From assembly GCA_900541035.1 (NCBI GenBank), contig UQIN01000013.1, positions 5,743 to 69,742 of the forward strand: a DNA stretch of 64,000 bases, given 5' to 3'. Below the pieces are notes generated by a model. It saw only the letters and a list, made by a program, of their open reading frames with translations, made no database searches and was not told the DNA's origin. Below, in pieces: positions 7,153-15,207 of the stretch; position 1 is the first letter of the stretch, and each line of letters begins with the position of its first letter. Both the position numbers and the translations under genes were made by a program. This DNA is from an uncultured Collinsella sp. (GTDB lineage Bacteria; Actinomycetota; Coriobacteriia; Coriobacteriales; Coriobacteriaceae).

Positions 7153-8319
7153 CTAGGCCGCGTACGGGACGGCGTCGCGCATGATCGCGTAGATGACCTT
7201 GAGCCTCTTCCTCGCGACCGCCTTCAGCGCCTTGCTGTGCCTCATCCCCCTCGCCCTGCACTCCCCGTAGTACCTCCCGAACCTGTTGTCCGTGCCGATG
7301 AGGGAGTTGCAGCTGAATATGAGCAGGTTCTTGAGCTGCCTGTTCCCGCCGTGCTGCGGCGATGTCGACCTGATGCTGCTCCCGGAGCGCCTATCGGACG
7401 GCGCCACGCCGCAATAGCTCGCGAGCTCGTCGTGCCCCCTGAACGCGGATATGTCGATCGACGTCACCAGCGCCGCGGCGGTCTTGGGGCCGATCCCGGG
7501 CACCGTGAGGAGGCACTCGTAGACCTCGTCGCCCGCCAGCGAGTCGGCCACGAGCGAGTCGAGCTCCTCGATGTCGGCGTCGAGGGAGGCTATCTCCCGG
7601 GCGAGCATCCGGACCGCGACGTCCTCGCCGGCCGGGAGCCGCCTTCCCGAGCGCGACGAGGCCAGCAGCGCCTCCCAGAGCCTCCTGGCCCCCGCCGCGG
7701 GGGCGCCCGCGCGCCTGGCGGCGCTCGAGAACCTGCGCCAGCCGGCGGCCGAGCACCCGGCGGCCCCGCCGAACTCGGCCAGCATCGACACCTGCCAGCG
7801 GCTCGACGGGTCGACCGCGCCCTCGAGCGCGGGGTCGGCCTCGAGCAGGGTCGCGCGCAGCCTGTTCTTCGCGCGGGTCCTGGCGGACGACGCGAACTCG
7901 CGCTGCGACGACAGGATCCGAAGCGAGGCGGTCCCCTCGGGCTCCTCGGGCGCCGGCCTGAGGGCGCGGGGCACGCCGAGCGCGGTGCGCGCGATCACCT
8001 CGGCGTCGATGGCGTCGGTCTTCGCGATGCCGGGGAACATCCCGCGGGCCTGCTTCTCGGCATATCCGGGCAGGTAGGCGCAGGGGTTCCCGTGCGCATG
8101 GGCGCGCGCGAGGACCAGCGCGCCGATGTTCCGCTTCTGGTCGACGACGACCAGCGCGCCGGAGCCGGCCCGCTCGAGCAGCCGGTCGATGTCGTCGGGC
8201 CTGTTGGCCAGCTCGGCCCTGAAGGCGACGCCCCCTCCCGCGTCGAGCGCGCACGCGCTGTGCGAGCTCTTCCCGACGTCGATCCCCAGGTAGGCCACGG
8301 GCGTCTCTGCTGCAGGCAT
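7153..8319 (-). CDS. IS110-family transposase (DEDD recombinase)
   Basis: This intact 388-residue recombinase starts at ATG 8319, with GAGAGGA upstream. The N-terminal RuvC-like DEDD domain begins YLGIDVGKSSH (first Asp), continues with VVVDQKRNIGAL, and includes AKTDAIDAEVIART with the later acidic residues. A basic, Arg- and Ala-rich coiled middle region follows. The C-terminal Transposase_20 domain has LTVPGIGPKTAAALVTSID, FRGHDELASYCGVAPSDRRSG and a serine-containing STSPQHGGNRQLKNLL, which carries the probable nucleophile. The gene has no frameshift, so the element may still be active. Codon use is much more GC-rich than in its neighbours, which points to transfer from a higher-GC host. 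Confidence 0.95.
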   Translation of the reverse strand: MPAAETPVAYLGIDVGKSSHSACALDAGGGVAFRAELANRPDDIDRLLERAGSGALVVVDQKRNIGALVLARAHAHGNPCAYLPGYAEKQARGMFPGIAKTDAIDAEVIARTALGVPRALRPAPEEPEGTASLRILSSQREFASSARTRAKNRLRATLLEADPALEGAVDPSSRWQVSMLAEFGGAAGCSAAGWRRFSSAARRAGAPAAGARRLWEALLASSRSGRRLPAGEDVAVRMLAREIASLDADIEELDSLVADSLAGDEVYECLLTVPGIGPKTAAALVTSIDISAFRGHDELASYCGVAPSDRRSGSSIRSTSPQHGGNRQLKNLLIFSCNSLIGTDNRFGRYYGECRARGMRHSKALKAVARKRLKVIYAIMRDAVPYAA

Positions 8320-8520
8320 GGTGTATCCTCTCCCTTGAGCCGGCCGTTAGCCGCGGAAGCGACACCCACATTACCCGGCCGTGGCCCGGTCCGGGCCCGG
8401 CACATCTCTATCAGTCGTTCCCCGCGGCCCCTCCCGCCCCGGCGGCAACACGTCCCGGGCCCTCTACGGGGCAGGGGCTGACGGCCGTCCGGGGCGGTCG
8501 GCCAGCGACCACCGGTACGG
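8320..8520 (-). ncRNA. Predicted IS110 bridge RNA region
   Basis: The non-coding end upstream of the transposase is GC-rich and hairpin-rich, for example GGCCCGGACCGGGCC at about 8379-8393. In IS110 elements this end is transcribed into the bridge RNA whose two loops pair with target and donor DNA. The location is inferred from gene organisation; I did not identify the guide loops. Confidence 0.4.
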
Positions 8521-8703
8521 CTCAATCGTATAACCATGCAACGGAAAAGAGCCGCCCTTTCGGACGACTCAAACTGTAATGGGGATAAAAAATCATCGAG
8601 GGGATCGCCTGTTCGAAAAGTTGCCAAAATAGCCGCGCCCCAAAAAGACTGGTTATTGGGCGTTGACAGTTGGCGAGCCGTAGGTAAAATATCGACTTGT
8701 CCT

Positions 8704-8776
8704 GGGGACGTAGCTCAGTTGGGAGAGCGCTGCCGTCGCATGGCAGAGGCCGAGGGTTCGACTCCCTTCGTCTCCA
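8704..8776 (+). tRNA. tRNA-Ala (anticodon CGC)
   Basis: The cloverleaf has acceptor GGGGACG paired with CGTCTCC, D arm GCTC...GAGC, anticodon stem CTGCC/GGCAG with loop GTCGCAT (anticodon CGC), and T arm GAGGG-TTCGACT-CCCTT, with discriminator A at 8776. CCA is not encoded (ACCC follows). Confidence 0.93.
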
Positions 8777-8790
8777 CCCTTGGATTTGAT

Positions 8791-8822
8791 AAGCCGCTGA
8801 CATTGTGTCGGCGGCTTTTTTT
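8791..8822 (+). terminator. Terminator after tRNA-Ala
   Basis: The inverted repeat AAGCCGC...GCGGCTT is followed by a T run. It lies 19 bp before the next start codon, so it could also attenuate read-through into the next gene. Confidence 0.75.
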
Positions 8823-8840
8823 AAAAGAAAGGGCTATACC

Positions 8841-9299
8841 ATGGCCGAGCTTGAGTCCCAACCATTGTCCGACGAGGAGCGCGCCGAGTTGGAAGAGCTC
8901 CGCGCTGAGAAGGCCCGCCGCGAGGCTCGGGAAGAGGCCCGTCGCGAGCGTGAGGAGCTGGCTGCCCTGCGCGCCGAGCGTGCGAAGGCCGAGGAGGTCG
9001 CCTCGAACGCCGCATCCGAGCGCAAGCCCGCACCCGCACCCAAGCCCGCTGCTGCGAAGCCTGTACCCGCCGCGCCCAAACCTCAGCCTAAAAAGGCCGC
9101 TCGTCCCAAGTCCGTCGAGCCCAAGCCGAGCCGTGACGAGATGACCTTTGCCCAGCGCATGGTTACCTCCAAGGAGCCTACGGGCGAGAACGAGATCCCT
9201 GGCATGGCGCCGGCTCAAAAAATCATCATTGTCCTTGCCCTCATCGCGTTTGTCATCTTTATGGGCTACACGATCCTGACCAGCATGGGCCTGCTCTAG
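8841..9299 (+). CDS. Small coiled-coil, tail-anchored membrane protein of unknown function
   Basis: I do not recognise this 152-residue protein. Residues 1-55 are almost entirely Glu, Arg, Ala and Leu in heptad-like order (SDEERAELEELRAEKARREA) and should form a charged coiled coil. Residues 60-100 are an Ala-Pro-Lys linker. After a short conserved-looking segment (DEMTFAQRMVTSKEPTGENEIPGMAPAQ), one hydrophobic helix, KIIIVLALIAFVIFMGYTIL, ends the protein. With no signal peptide, this predicts a tail-anchored protein with the coiled coil in the cytoplasm. AGAAAGGG precedes ATG 8841. Confidence 0.75.
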   Translation: MAELESQPLSDEERAELEELRAEKARREAREEARREREELAALRAERAKAEEVASNAASERKPAPAPKPAAAKPVPAAPKPQPKKAARPKSVEPKPSRDEMTFAQRMVTSKEPTGENEIPGMAPAQKIIIVLALIAFVIFMGYTILTSMGLL

Positions 9300-9383
9300 C
9301 CGATTCGCGCCGGGTGCCATGCCCGAACACTCTGCCCTTCTCCAACCCTCAACCTCTGCACAACGCATCCGAAAGGTCGCCCC

Positions 9384-10889
9384 ATGGCTTTGACCGACAT
9401 CTCTCATCCCACCGACATTGCAATGCTCACCGATCTGTACGAGCTCACTATGGCCCAGGGCCTGTGGGAGAACGGCAAGGCCAATGAGCAGGGTTGTTTT
9501 ACGGCGTTTTACCGCGACCATCCCTTTGGCAGCGCGTATGCCGTCATGTGCGGCACCGCCGAGCTGCCCGAGCTGGTCGAGAATCTGCGCTTTACACCCG
9601 AGGATATCGACTACCTCGCCTCACTCCAGGCCCCGGCCGGCGGCGCGATGTTCAAGCCTGCATTCCTCGACTACCTGCGCGATTTTCGAGCGCATGTAAA
9701 CATCGACGCCGTTCCCGAGGGCGAGCTCGTCTTTCCGCGCGAGCCCATGGTGCGCGTCACCGGTCCCGCGCTGGAATGCCAGCTGCTCGAGACGGCGCTG
9801 CTCAACATCGTCGGGTTCCAGACGCTTGTCGCCACCAAGACGGCGCGCGTGGTGCTCGCCGCCGACGGTCGCCCCGTGGCGGAGTTTGGCCTGCGCCGAG
9901 CCCAGGGTCCCGATGGCGGCCTGGCCGTTGCGCGCGCGAGCTACGTTGCCGGCTGCTCCTCTACGTCCAATGTGCTCGCCGGCCGCCGCTACGGTATTCC
10001 CGTCTTTGGCACGCATGCGCACAGCTGGGTGATGAGCTTCGATTCCGAGCTCGAGGCCTTCCGCGCCTTTGCCAAGTCGAGTCCCAAGAACTGTACGCTG
10101 CTTATCGACACCTATGACGTGCGCGAGGGCTGCGAGCATGCCATTACGGTTGCCAAGGAGATGGAGGCGGTGGGCGAGCGTCTGTCGGCCATTCGCATCG
10201 ACTCCGGCGACCTCGCCAAGCTCTCCAAGTATGTTCGCGGCCGTTTTGATGCCGAGGGCCTGCCCTATGTGGGGATTTCGGTTTCCAACGATCTGGATGA
10301 GTACACGATTCAGTCGCTGCTCGACCAGGGCGCGCCCATCGACAGCTTTGGCGTGGGTACCAAGCTTGCGACCTGCTACGATCAGCCGGCGCTGGGCGGC
10401 GTGTACAAGCTTTCGGCCCGCCGTGCGAGCGAGGCGGATCCATGGACGCCGGTTGTCAAGCTCTCCGAGCAGCCCTACAAGCGCACGATCCCGGGCGTGC
10501 AACGCGTGCGCCGTTATTACGATGGCTTTGGCGGCCCGGTCTGCGACATGATCTACGACGAGGACCATCTGGCGGGGGAGGGCGCCGCGCGCGGCAATAC
10601 CCTTGTGGCCGTGAATGATGCCGCCCTGGTGACCGACGTGTCCGAACTTGAGTATCGCGAGCTGCTGGTGCCGATCGTGCGCGATGGCAGTGCGGTGGCT
10701 CCGCGTGAGAGCATCCAGGACGCGCGCGAGCGCTGTGCTTGGGCGTTCGATCATCTGGACGCAGCTTTCAAGCGCTTCCTGTACCCGCAGACCTATGTGG
10801 TGGGCATGGAGCAGGGCCTGGCTCAGGTGCGCGACGAGCTCGTGCGCAAGAACATGGCTGCGGCTTCGGCCTTCCCCTGGGCAAAATGA
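9384..10889 (+). CDS. pncB: Nicotinate phosphoribosyltransferase
   Basis: This 501-residue enzyme converts nicotinate and PRPP to nicotinate mononucleotide in NAD salvage. The N-terminus TDIAMLTDLYELTMAQGLW is the family signature. ETALLNIVGFQTLVATKTAR, EFGLRRAQGPDGG and the phosphorylatable histidine region VFGTHAHSWVMSF (about residue 210) follow. RIDSGDL and SFGVGTKL form the phosphate-binding part. GAAAGG precedes ATG 9384. The stop codon at 10887-10889 lies inside a palindromic repeat, so the last codons of the gene and the hairpin overlap. Confidence 0.97.
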   Translation: MALTDISHPTDIAMLTDLYELTMAQGLWENGKANEQGCFTAFYRDHPFGSAYAVMCGTAELPELVENLRFTPEDIDYLASLQAPAGGAMFKPAFLDYLRDFRAHVNIDAVPEGELVFPREPMVRVTGPALECQLLETALLNIVGFQTLVATKTARVVLAADGRPVAEFGLRRAQGPDGGLAVARASYVAGCSSTSNVLAGRRYGIPVFGTHAHSWVMSFDSELEAFRAFAKSSPKNCTLLIDTYDVREGCEHAITVAKEMEAVGERLSAIRIDSGDLAKLSKYVRGRFDAEGLPYVGISVSNDLDEYTIQSLLDQGAPIDSFGVGTKLATCYDQPALGGVYKLSARRASEADPWTPVVKLSEQPYKRTIPGVQRVRRYYDGFGGPVCDMIYDEDHLAGEGAARGNTLVAVNDAALVTDVSELEYRELLVPIVRDGSAVAPRESIQDARERCAWAFDHLDAAFKRFLYPQTYVVGMEQGLAQVRDELVRKNMAAASAFPWAK

Positions 10890-10921
10890 TCCGAAGGGGA
10901 CGGAGGAAAACGGATCATTTT
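10883..10921. repeat. Palindromic repeat overlapping the pncB stop codon
   Basis: The arms AAAATGATCCG (10883-10893) and CGGATCATTTT (10911-10921) are perfect. The loop contains GGGGACGG. The left arm includes the pncB stop codon. The T run and stem suggest a terminator function. Confidence 0.8.
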
Positions 10922-10992
10922 CGTCCGTTCCGCACTAGGCGCCCCGACTGCCCCAGCTCGCCCGAACGCTCGACATTCGATTGGTTTGACGT

Positions 10993-12120
10993 ATGACGAC
11001 TTCTTATAAAACGATGGTGGTAAAGATCGGTTCGTCCACGGTGGTGGGCGCCGATGGCAAGGTCAACCGCGCCTTTATCGGCGGACTTGCCGATCAAGCC
11101 GCAGCGCTGCGCAAGCTCGGCTGGCGTCTGGTCGTGGTGAGCTCGGGCGCTATTGCCTGTGGCTATCCCGTGTTGGGCTTCGACCGCAAGCCGGTCGGCG
11201 ACCTTCCGAGCCTGCAGGCCTGCGCCTCGGCCGGTCAGTGCATCATCTCGTCGGCCTACGACGAGGAGTTCCATGCGCGCGACCTGCTCACCTCGCTCGT
11301 GTTGCTCACGCGTCACGACACGGCGCGCCGCACGTCCTACCTGCACGCGCGCGACGCCCTGCTGCGCCTGGTGGAGCTGGGCGTGGTGCCGGTCGTCAAC
11401 GAGAACGACACCGTTACCGTCGATGAGATCAAGTTCGGCGACAACGACACGCTGGCGGCGCTTGTGAGCTGCCTGGTTTCTGCCGATCTGTGCGTGACGC
11501 TCTCGGACATCGATGGCCTCTATACCGCCAATCCGCACGAGGACCCCACGGCCGAGTTCGTCCCGGTCGTGCATAAGATCGATGCCAAGATCATTGCCTC
11601 GGCGGGCGATTCTTCGACGTCGGTGGGCACCGGCGGCATGATCACCAAGATTCGCGCGAGCCGCATTTTGATGACGGCCGGCATTCAGAGCGTGATCTGC
11701 TCGGGCGAGGAGCCCGATGCGCTCGTGCGTCTGGCCCGTGGCGAGAGCGTGGGCACGCTGTTCGACCCGCCGGCGGAGCGCCTGGATATTGCGCCCCGCA
11801 AGCTGTGGATCGCGCTGGGTGACAAGGCACATGGCTCGGTAACGGTTGACGACGGCGCTGCGAAGGCGCTGGTCAGCCGTGGCTCATCGCTGCTCGCGGT
11901 GGGCATTCGCCAGGTCGATGGAGATTTTGCCGAGGGCGATGTGCTCGACGTGTGCGACCCGAGCGGCATGGTCGTTGCTCGCGGTATCGCCGAGGCTGAT
12001 TCGGACGTGCTGGAGCTCGCAGCCGGCCGCCGCCAGGACCAGATCGCTAGCAACCGTCTCCTCGCGGACCTGGCCGAGAAACCCGCGATCCATCGAGATA
12101 ACCTAATCGTCTTCGCTTAA
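10993..12120 (+). CDS. proB: Glutamate 5-kinase
   Basis: This 375-residue enzyme phosphorylates glutamate to gamma-glutamyl phosphate, the first step of proline synthesis. The amino-acid kinase domain (about 1-255) begins MVVKIGSSTVVG and includes VVSSGAIACGYPVLGF, VVPVVNENDTVTVDEIKFGDND, LSDIDGLYTANP and the GTGGMITKIRAS motif. A C-terminal PUA domain follows from about residue 275 (PRKLWIALGDKAHGSVTVDDGA). No strong ribosome binding site is visible before ATG 10993. proA lies 1.7 kb downstream, separated by an oppositely oriented peptidase gene, so this is not a simple proBA operon. Confidence 0.96.
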   Translation: MTTSYKTMVVKIGSSTVVGADGKVNRAFIGGLADQAAALRKLGWRLVVVSSGAIACGYPVLGFDRKPVGDLPSLQACASAGQCIISSAYDEEFHARDLLTSLVLLTRHDTARRTSYLHARDALLRLVELGVVPVVNENDTVTVDEIKFGDNDTLAALVSCLVSADLCVTLSDIDGLYTANPHEDPTAEFVPVVHKIDAKIIASAGDSSTSVGTGGMITKIRASRILMTAGIQSVICSGEEPDALVRLARGESVGTLFDPPAERLDIAPRKLWIALGDKAHGSVTVDDGAAKALVSRGSSLLAVGIRQVDGDFAEGDVLDVCDPSGMVVARGIAEADSDVLELAAGRRQDQIASNRLLADLAEKPAIHRDNLIVFA

Positions 12121-12134
12121 CCAATTGACGCTGC

Positions 12135-12232
12135 AAACGCCCCTAAGCGGCAATCTGACGTTCAATCGTCGGGCATGACCAAAAGGTCAATGCCCTCCTC
12201 TTTCACGTCACCTTGCTCGCTTAGGGGCGTTT
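12135..12232. repeat. Long nested palindromic element downstream of proB
   Basis: Three nested stems make up almost all of this 98-bp stretch. The outer arms AAACGCCCCTAAGCG (12135-12149) and CGCTTAGGGGCGTTT (12218-12232) form 15 perfect pairs. The middle stem is TGACGT (12156-12161) with ACGTCA (12205-12210). The inner stem is GGGCATGACC with GGTCAATGCCC around an AAAA loop. It may terminate proB, but it is far larger than a normal terminator. Confidence 0.75.
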
Positions 12233-12271
12233 TCGCTTTCCGTCCTCTACCTGCGATGACGTCAAAAACCT

Positions 12272-12316
12272 GGCACTTGGGGACGTTCCTTATGTGCCGG
12301 CACTTGGGGACGCTCC
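12272..12316. repeat. GGCACTTGGGGACG repeat, one full and one partial copy
   Basis: The full copy forms the hairpin GGCAC...GTGCC around TTGGGGACGTTCCTTAT. A second partial copy, GGCACTTGGGGACGCTCC, follows directly and runs to 5 bp from the stop codon of the minus-strand peptidase gene. The GGGGAC core links it to the other palindromes in the window. Confidence 0.75.
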
Positions 12317-12320
12317 TGCG

Positions 12321-13739
12321 CTAGAAGATTCGGCGCAGGTCTCCGCGGTTGAGGGCTTCGTCGTAGAGGTGCTTGAATACCACGCTGCCGTGCAGGCCAT
12401 CGTGCTCGAACTCGTTGGTCACCCAGGCATGCGAGTTGCCCACGCGGCTGAGCGTATCGAGCTGCATGCCCGAGTCCACGTACATGTCATCGAAGTACAC
12501 CGCGGCCTGCAGGGGCACCTCGTTGCACGCCAGGCGCTGCGGGTCGTAGATCTTGTCCCAGCTGGTGTCTTCCATCAGCAGGTCCATGGCGGGCTTGAAG
12601 GGCTTGAGCTCGGGCATCTGCTCGAACATCCACGGGAACATGGCCTCGCCGGTAAACATGAGCGGGCGCGCGAGGGTGTCAAACTCGGCGCGGTGTGCCT
12701 TCTCTTCAGCCGCGGCCCAGCCAATGGGCATGGTGTCACCGTCGGCGTATATGAACTCCTGCAGCGTCCAGTACAGCGGATTCGTGCGCGTGTTGGTGCG
12801 CTCGAAGGCGCGCATCAAAAAGCTGTCGGATACCGAGGCGCCGCAGGTCAGCGCGCCGTCGCCGTCAACAAAAGCGTGATCGATAATCCAATGCATGCGC
12901 TCAAAGCTCGGCTTCATGCCAAAGTCGCTGCCCATGAGCTGTAGGCGCTCGACCGTCATCGGCGAGCCGTCGGGCAGTACGGGCTTCTGAGCCTCGAGCG
13001 CATCGGCCAGGGCTGCCACGCGCTCGACATCGGCGGGGTAACGGTCGTAATACTGCTGCGTCTTGGCGGCCATGCGCGGGAAGGTGTGCGCGTAGACTTC
13101 GCTTGCGCTCGCCGGCACGTGGGGGATGCCGCCGCAGGTAAAGCTTGCCGCCACGCCCTCGGGGAAGAGCGACAGATAGCTCAGCGTCAAAAAGCCGCCG
13201 TAGCTCTGCCCGAGTGTGACCCAGGGCCTGCCGCCAAAGCCTACCAGGCGCAGGTACTCAAAATCGCGCACGATAGAGCTGGCGAGGTGACGCTTGAGGA
13301 AGTCCGCCTGCGAGCGTGCTGTATCGGCGCCGGCGGCCTCGGCGCGATCGCCCAAGGTGGCAATCGTGCGTCCGTCCACGCAGCTACTGCGTCCGGTGCC
13401 GCGCTGGTCGGGCAGGACCACGCGGAAGTGCTTGACGGCCTCTTCGATCCAGCCATCGCTTGTGGGCGACAGCGGACGCGGGCTCTCGCCGCCGGGGCCG
13501 CCCTGCAAAAACAGGAGCAGCGGCAGATCGTCGTTGATGCGGTCGGGCGCGCAAACCACGCGGTAGAAGAGCTTGATGCTCTCGGGCGCGCCGGCGATGG
13601 GCGCCGGCATAGCGCCGCGGCGCATGGTGCTGCCGACGGCCAGGAGCATCGGCTCCAGGCCGCGCCAGTCGAGGGGGACGTCGATGCTGTGGTCCTCGAC
13701 GTAAAGGCCGGGGACGTGGTACGAAGTGATGAGGGCCAT
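12321..13739 (-). CDS. Alpha/beta-hydrolase, prolyl aminopeptidase-like (S33 family)
   Basis: The product has 472 residues and is probably cytoplasmic. It has the oxyanion segment LFLQGGPGGESPRP, DQRGTGRSS, and the nucleophile elbow VTLGQSYGGFLTLSY (Ser). The C-terminal SHAWVTNEFEHDGLHG region probably carries the catalytic His. S33 proline iminopeptidases release N-terminal proline from peptides. The start at 13739 (MALITSYHV) gives the usual family N-terminus; the reading frame extends 27 codons further, less plausibly. It sits between proB and proA on the opposite strand, which fits a role in proline supply, although only the neighbourhood suggests this. Confidence 0.88.
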   Translation of the reverse strand: MALITSYHVPGLYVEDHSIDVPLDWRGLEPMLLAVGSTMRRGAMPAPIAGAPESIKLFYRVVCAPDRINDDLPLLLFLQGGPGGESPRPLSPTSDGWIEEAVKHFRVVLPDQRGTGRSSCVDGRTIATLGDRAEAAGADTARSQADFLKRHLASSIVRDFEYLRLVGFGGRPWVTLGQSYGGFLTLSYLSLFPEGVAASFTCGGIPHVPASASEVYAHTFPRMAAKTQQYYDRYPADVERVAALADALEAQKPVLPDGSPMTVERLQLMGSDFGMKPSFERMHWIIDHAFVDGDGALTCGASVSDSFLMRAFERTNTRTNPLYWTLQEFIYADGDTMPIGWAAAEEKAHRAEFDTLARPLMFTGEAMFPWMFEQMPELKPFKPAMDLLMEDTSWDKIYDPQRLACNEVPLQAAVYFDDMYVDSGMQLDTLSRVGNSHAWVTNEFEHDGLHGSVVFKHLYDEALNRGDLRRIF

Positions 13740-13851
13740 GTGAGTCTTCCGTTCGTTGCGGTGTTTCGGGTTGACCAATTCTACCGCCGAGGGCGAGGCC
13801 ATGCGCAAATCGGCTACCATGGTTGCAAACTTCTAGGAGAAAGGGCCGCCC

Positions 13852-15138
13852 ATGTCGGTCGATATAGCCACGTATGTCCACGATCTTGCCGTTGCCGCCA
13901 AGGCAGCGTCGGCCTCGCTTGCCACGGCGAGCGATGAACAGCGCCAGGAGGCCGTGCGCGCCATGGCCGCAGCGCTGCGCAACGGTATCGACTCCATCGT
14001 TGCCGCCAACGAGCTCGATATGTCCGCCGCGCGCGATGCGGGTACCTCGGCCGGACTGCTCGATCGTCTGCTGCTGACGCCCGAGCGCGTCGAGGGCATG
14101 GCCGCCGGCCTGGAAAAGCTCGCCGAGCTGCCCGATCCTGTGGGCCGCGTGCTCGACCACCGCGTGCTCGCAAGCGGCGTGGACCTCACCCGCGTGAGCG
14201 TGCCGTTGGGCCTGGTCGCCATGGTCTACGAGGCACGCCCCAACGTGACGGCCGACGCCGCGGGCATCTGCATCCGCACCGGCAACGCCTGTATTCTGCG
14301 CGGCGGCTCGCTGGCCTATCACTCGTGTGCCATGATTGCCGAGCTACTGGCCGATGCCCTCGAGGCCAAGGGCTTCCCGCGTGAGGCCGTCTCGATGATT
14401 GAGTCTACCGACCGCGAGGCAACCGGCGAGCTCATGAAGCTTCGCGGCATCGTCGATGTGCTCATTCCGCGTGGCGGTGCAGGCCTGATCCAGCGCTGCG
14501 TGCGTGAATCGCTTGTGCCGGTGATCGAGACGGGCACGGGCAATTGCCATATCTACGTGCATGAATCCGCCGACTTTGATAAGGCACTCAACATTATCGT
14601 TAATGCCAAGACCCAGCGCGTAGGCGTGTGCAATGCCGCCGAGTCGCTGCTGGTCGACCGTGCTGTGGCCGATGCGTTTTTGCCTGCGGTCGTGGCCGTG
14701 CTGCATGATCACGGCGTGTTCATTCACGGCGACGAGGCAACCTGCGCCGCATGCGCCGATGCCGGGCTTGCCGAGGGTGATGACTACGTCGCCGCGACTG
14801 AGGAGGACTGGGGCCGCGAGTATCTGGCGCTCGAGATGAGCGTGAAGGTCGTGGCAAACGAGGACGAGGCCATCGCGCACATCAACCGCTACGGCACGAT
14901 GCACTCCGAGGCCATCGTTGCCGAGGACATGGATGCTTGCGAGCGCTTCCTGGATGCGGTCGATGCCTCGGCCGTGTACGCCAACGCCAGCACACGCTTC
15001 ACTGACGGCGGCGAGTTTGGCCTGGGCGCCGAGATCGGTATCTCGACCCAAAAGCTCCACGCCCGCGGCCCCTTTGCCGCCGAGGCCCTCACCACCTACA
15101 AATACAAGCTCCGCGGCACCGGCCAGGTCCGCCCCTAA
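13852..15138 (+). CDS. proA: Gamma-glutamyl phosphate reductase (glutamate-5-semialdehyde dehydrogenase)
   Basis: This 428-residue NADPH-dependent enzyme carries out the second step of proline synthesis. The N-terminal part, VDIATYVHDLAVAAKAASASLA, is typical. VSVPLGLVAMVYEARPNVTADAAG and GNACILRGGS belong to the cofactor domain. The catalytic Cys is in NAKTQRVGVCNAAESLLVD, and the C-terminal FTDGGEFGLGAEIGISTQKLHARGP motif is diagnostic. AGGAGAAAGG precedes ATG 13852. The 112 bp between it and the divergent S33 peptidase must hold both promoters. Confidence 0.97.
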   Translation: MSVDIATYVHDLAVAAKAASASLATASDEQRQEAVRAMAAALRNGIDSIVAANELDMSAARDAGTSAGLLDRLLLTPERVEGMAAGLEKLAELPDPVGRVLDHRVLASGVDLTRVSVPLGLVAMVYEARPNVTADAAGICIRTGNACILRGGSLAYHSCAMIAELLADALEAKGFPREAVSMIESTDREATGELMKLRGIVDVLIPRGGAGLIQRCVRESLVPVIETGTGNCHIYVHESADFDKALNIIVNAKTQRVGVCNAAESLLVDRAVADAFLPAVVAVLHDHGVFIHGDEATCAACADAGLAEGDDYVAATEEDWGREYLALEMSVKVVANEDEAIAHINRYGTMHSEAIVAEDMDACERFLDAVDASAVYANASTRFTDGGEFGLGAEIGISTQKLHARGPFAAEALTTYKYKLRGTGQVRP

Positions 15139-15150
15139 CGCCCGCGCAAG

Positions 15151-15193
15151 AAAAACCACCACAAAGGTGCCTTTCTCCTTTGTGGTGGTTTTA
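15151..15193. repeat. Palindromic intergenic repeat, family 1, copy 4
   Basis: The arms are intact but the loop is GTGCCTTTCTC instead of the usual GTGCCTGTCCC. The hairpin lies between the convergent ends of proA and the HD-domain gene and could serve as a two-way terminator. Confidence 0.85.
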
Positions 15194-15207
15194 GGTGGCG
15201 TGGGCGG

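Larger units (their letters stand above)
7090..8520 (-). mobile_element. IS110-family insertion sequence (ends approximate)
   Basis: A block of markedly higher GC (close to 70 percent by eye) surrounds a DEDD transposase gene and contrasts with both flanks. IS110 elements usually lack terminal inverted repeats, so the ends at about 7090 and 8520 are set by the composition change only. About 200 bp of non-coding sequence precede the transposase and about 60-130 bp follow it. The longer 5' non-coding end matches the IS110 subgroup, in which that end encodes the bridge RNA. The element lies between the PflX-type gene and tRNA-Ala. Confidence 0.8.

Noticed and set aside
7237..8481. 414-codon plus-strand open frame opposite the IS110 transposase
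   Set aside because: It is an Arg/Pro/Gly-rich shadow in very GC-rich DNA. The transposase frame has complete catalytic motifs.
8522..8803. Minus-strand open frame of 93 codons with RRRESNPRPLPCDGSALPTE
   Set aside because: This is the well-known false translation of the strand opposite a tRNA gene, here tRNA-Ala at 8704-8776.
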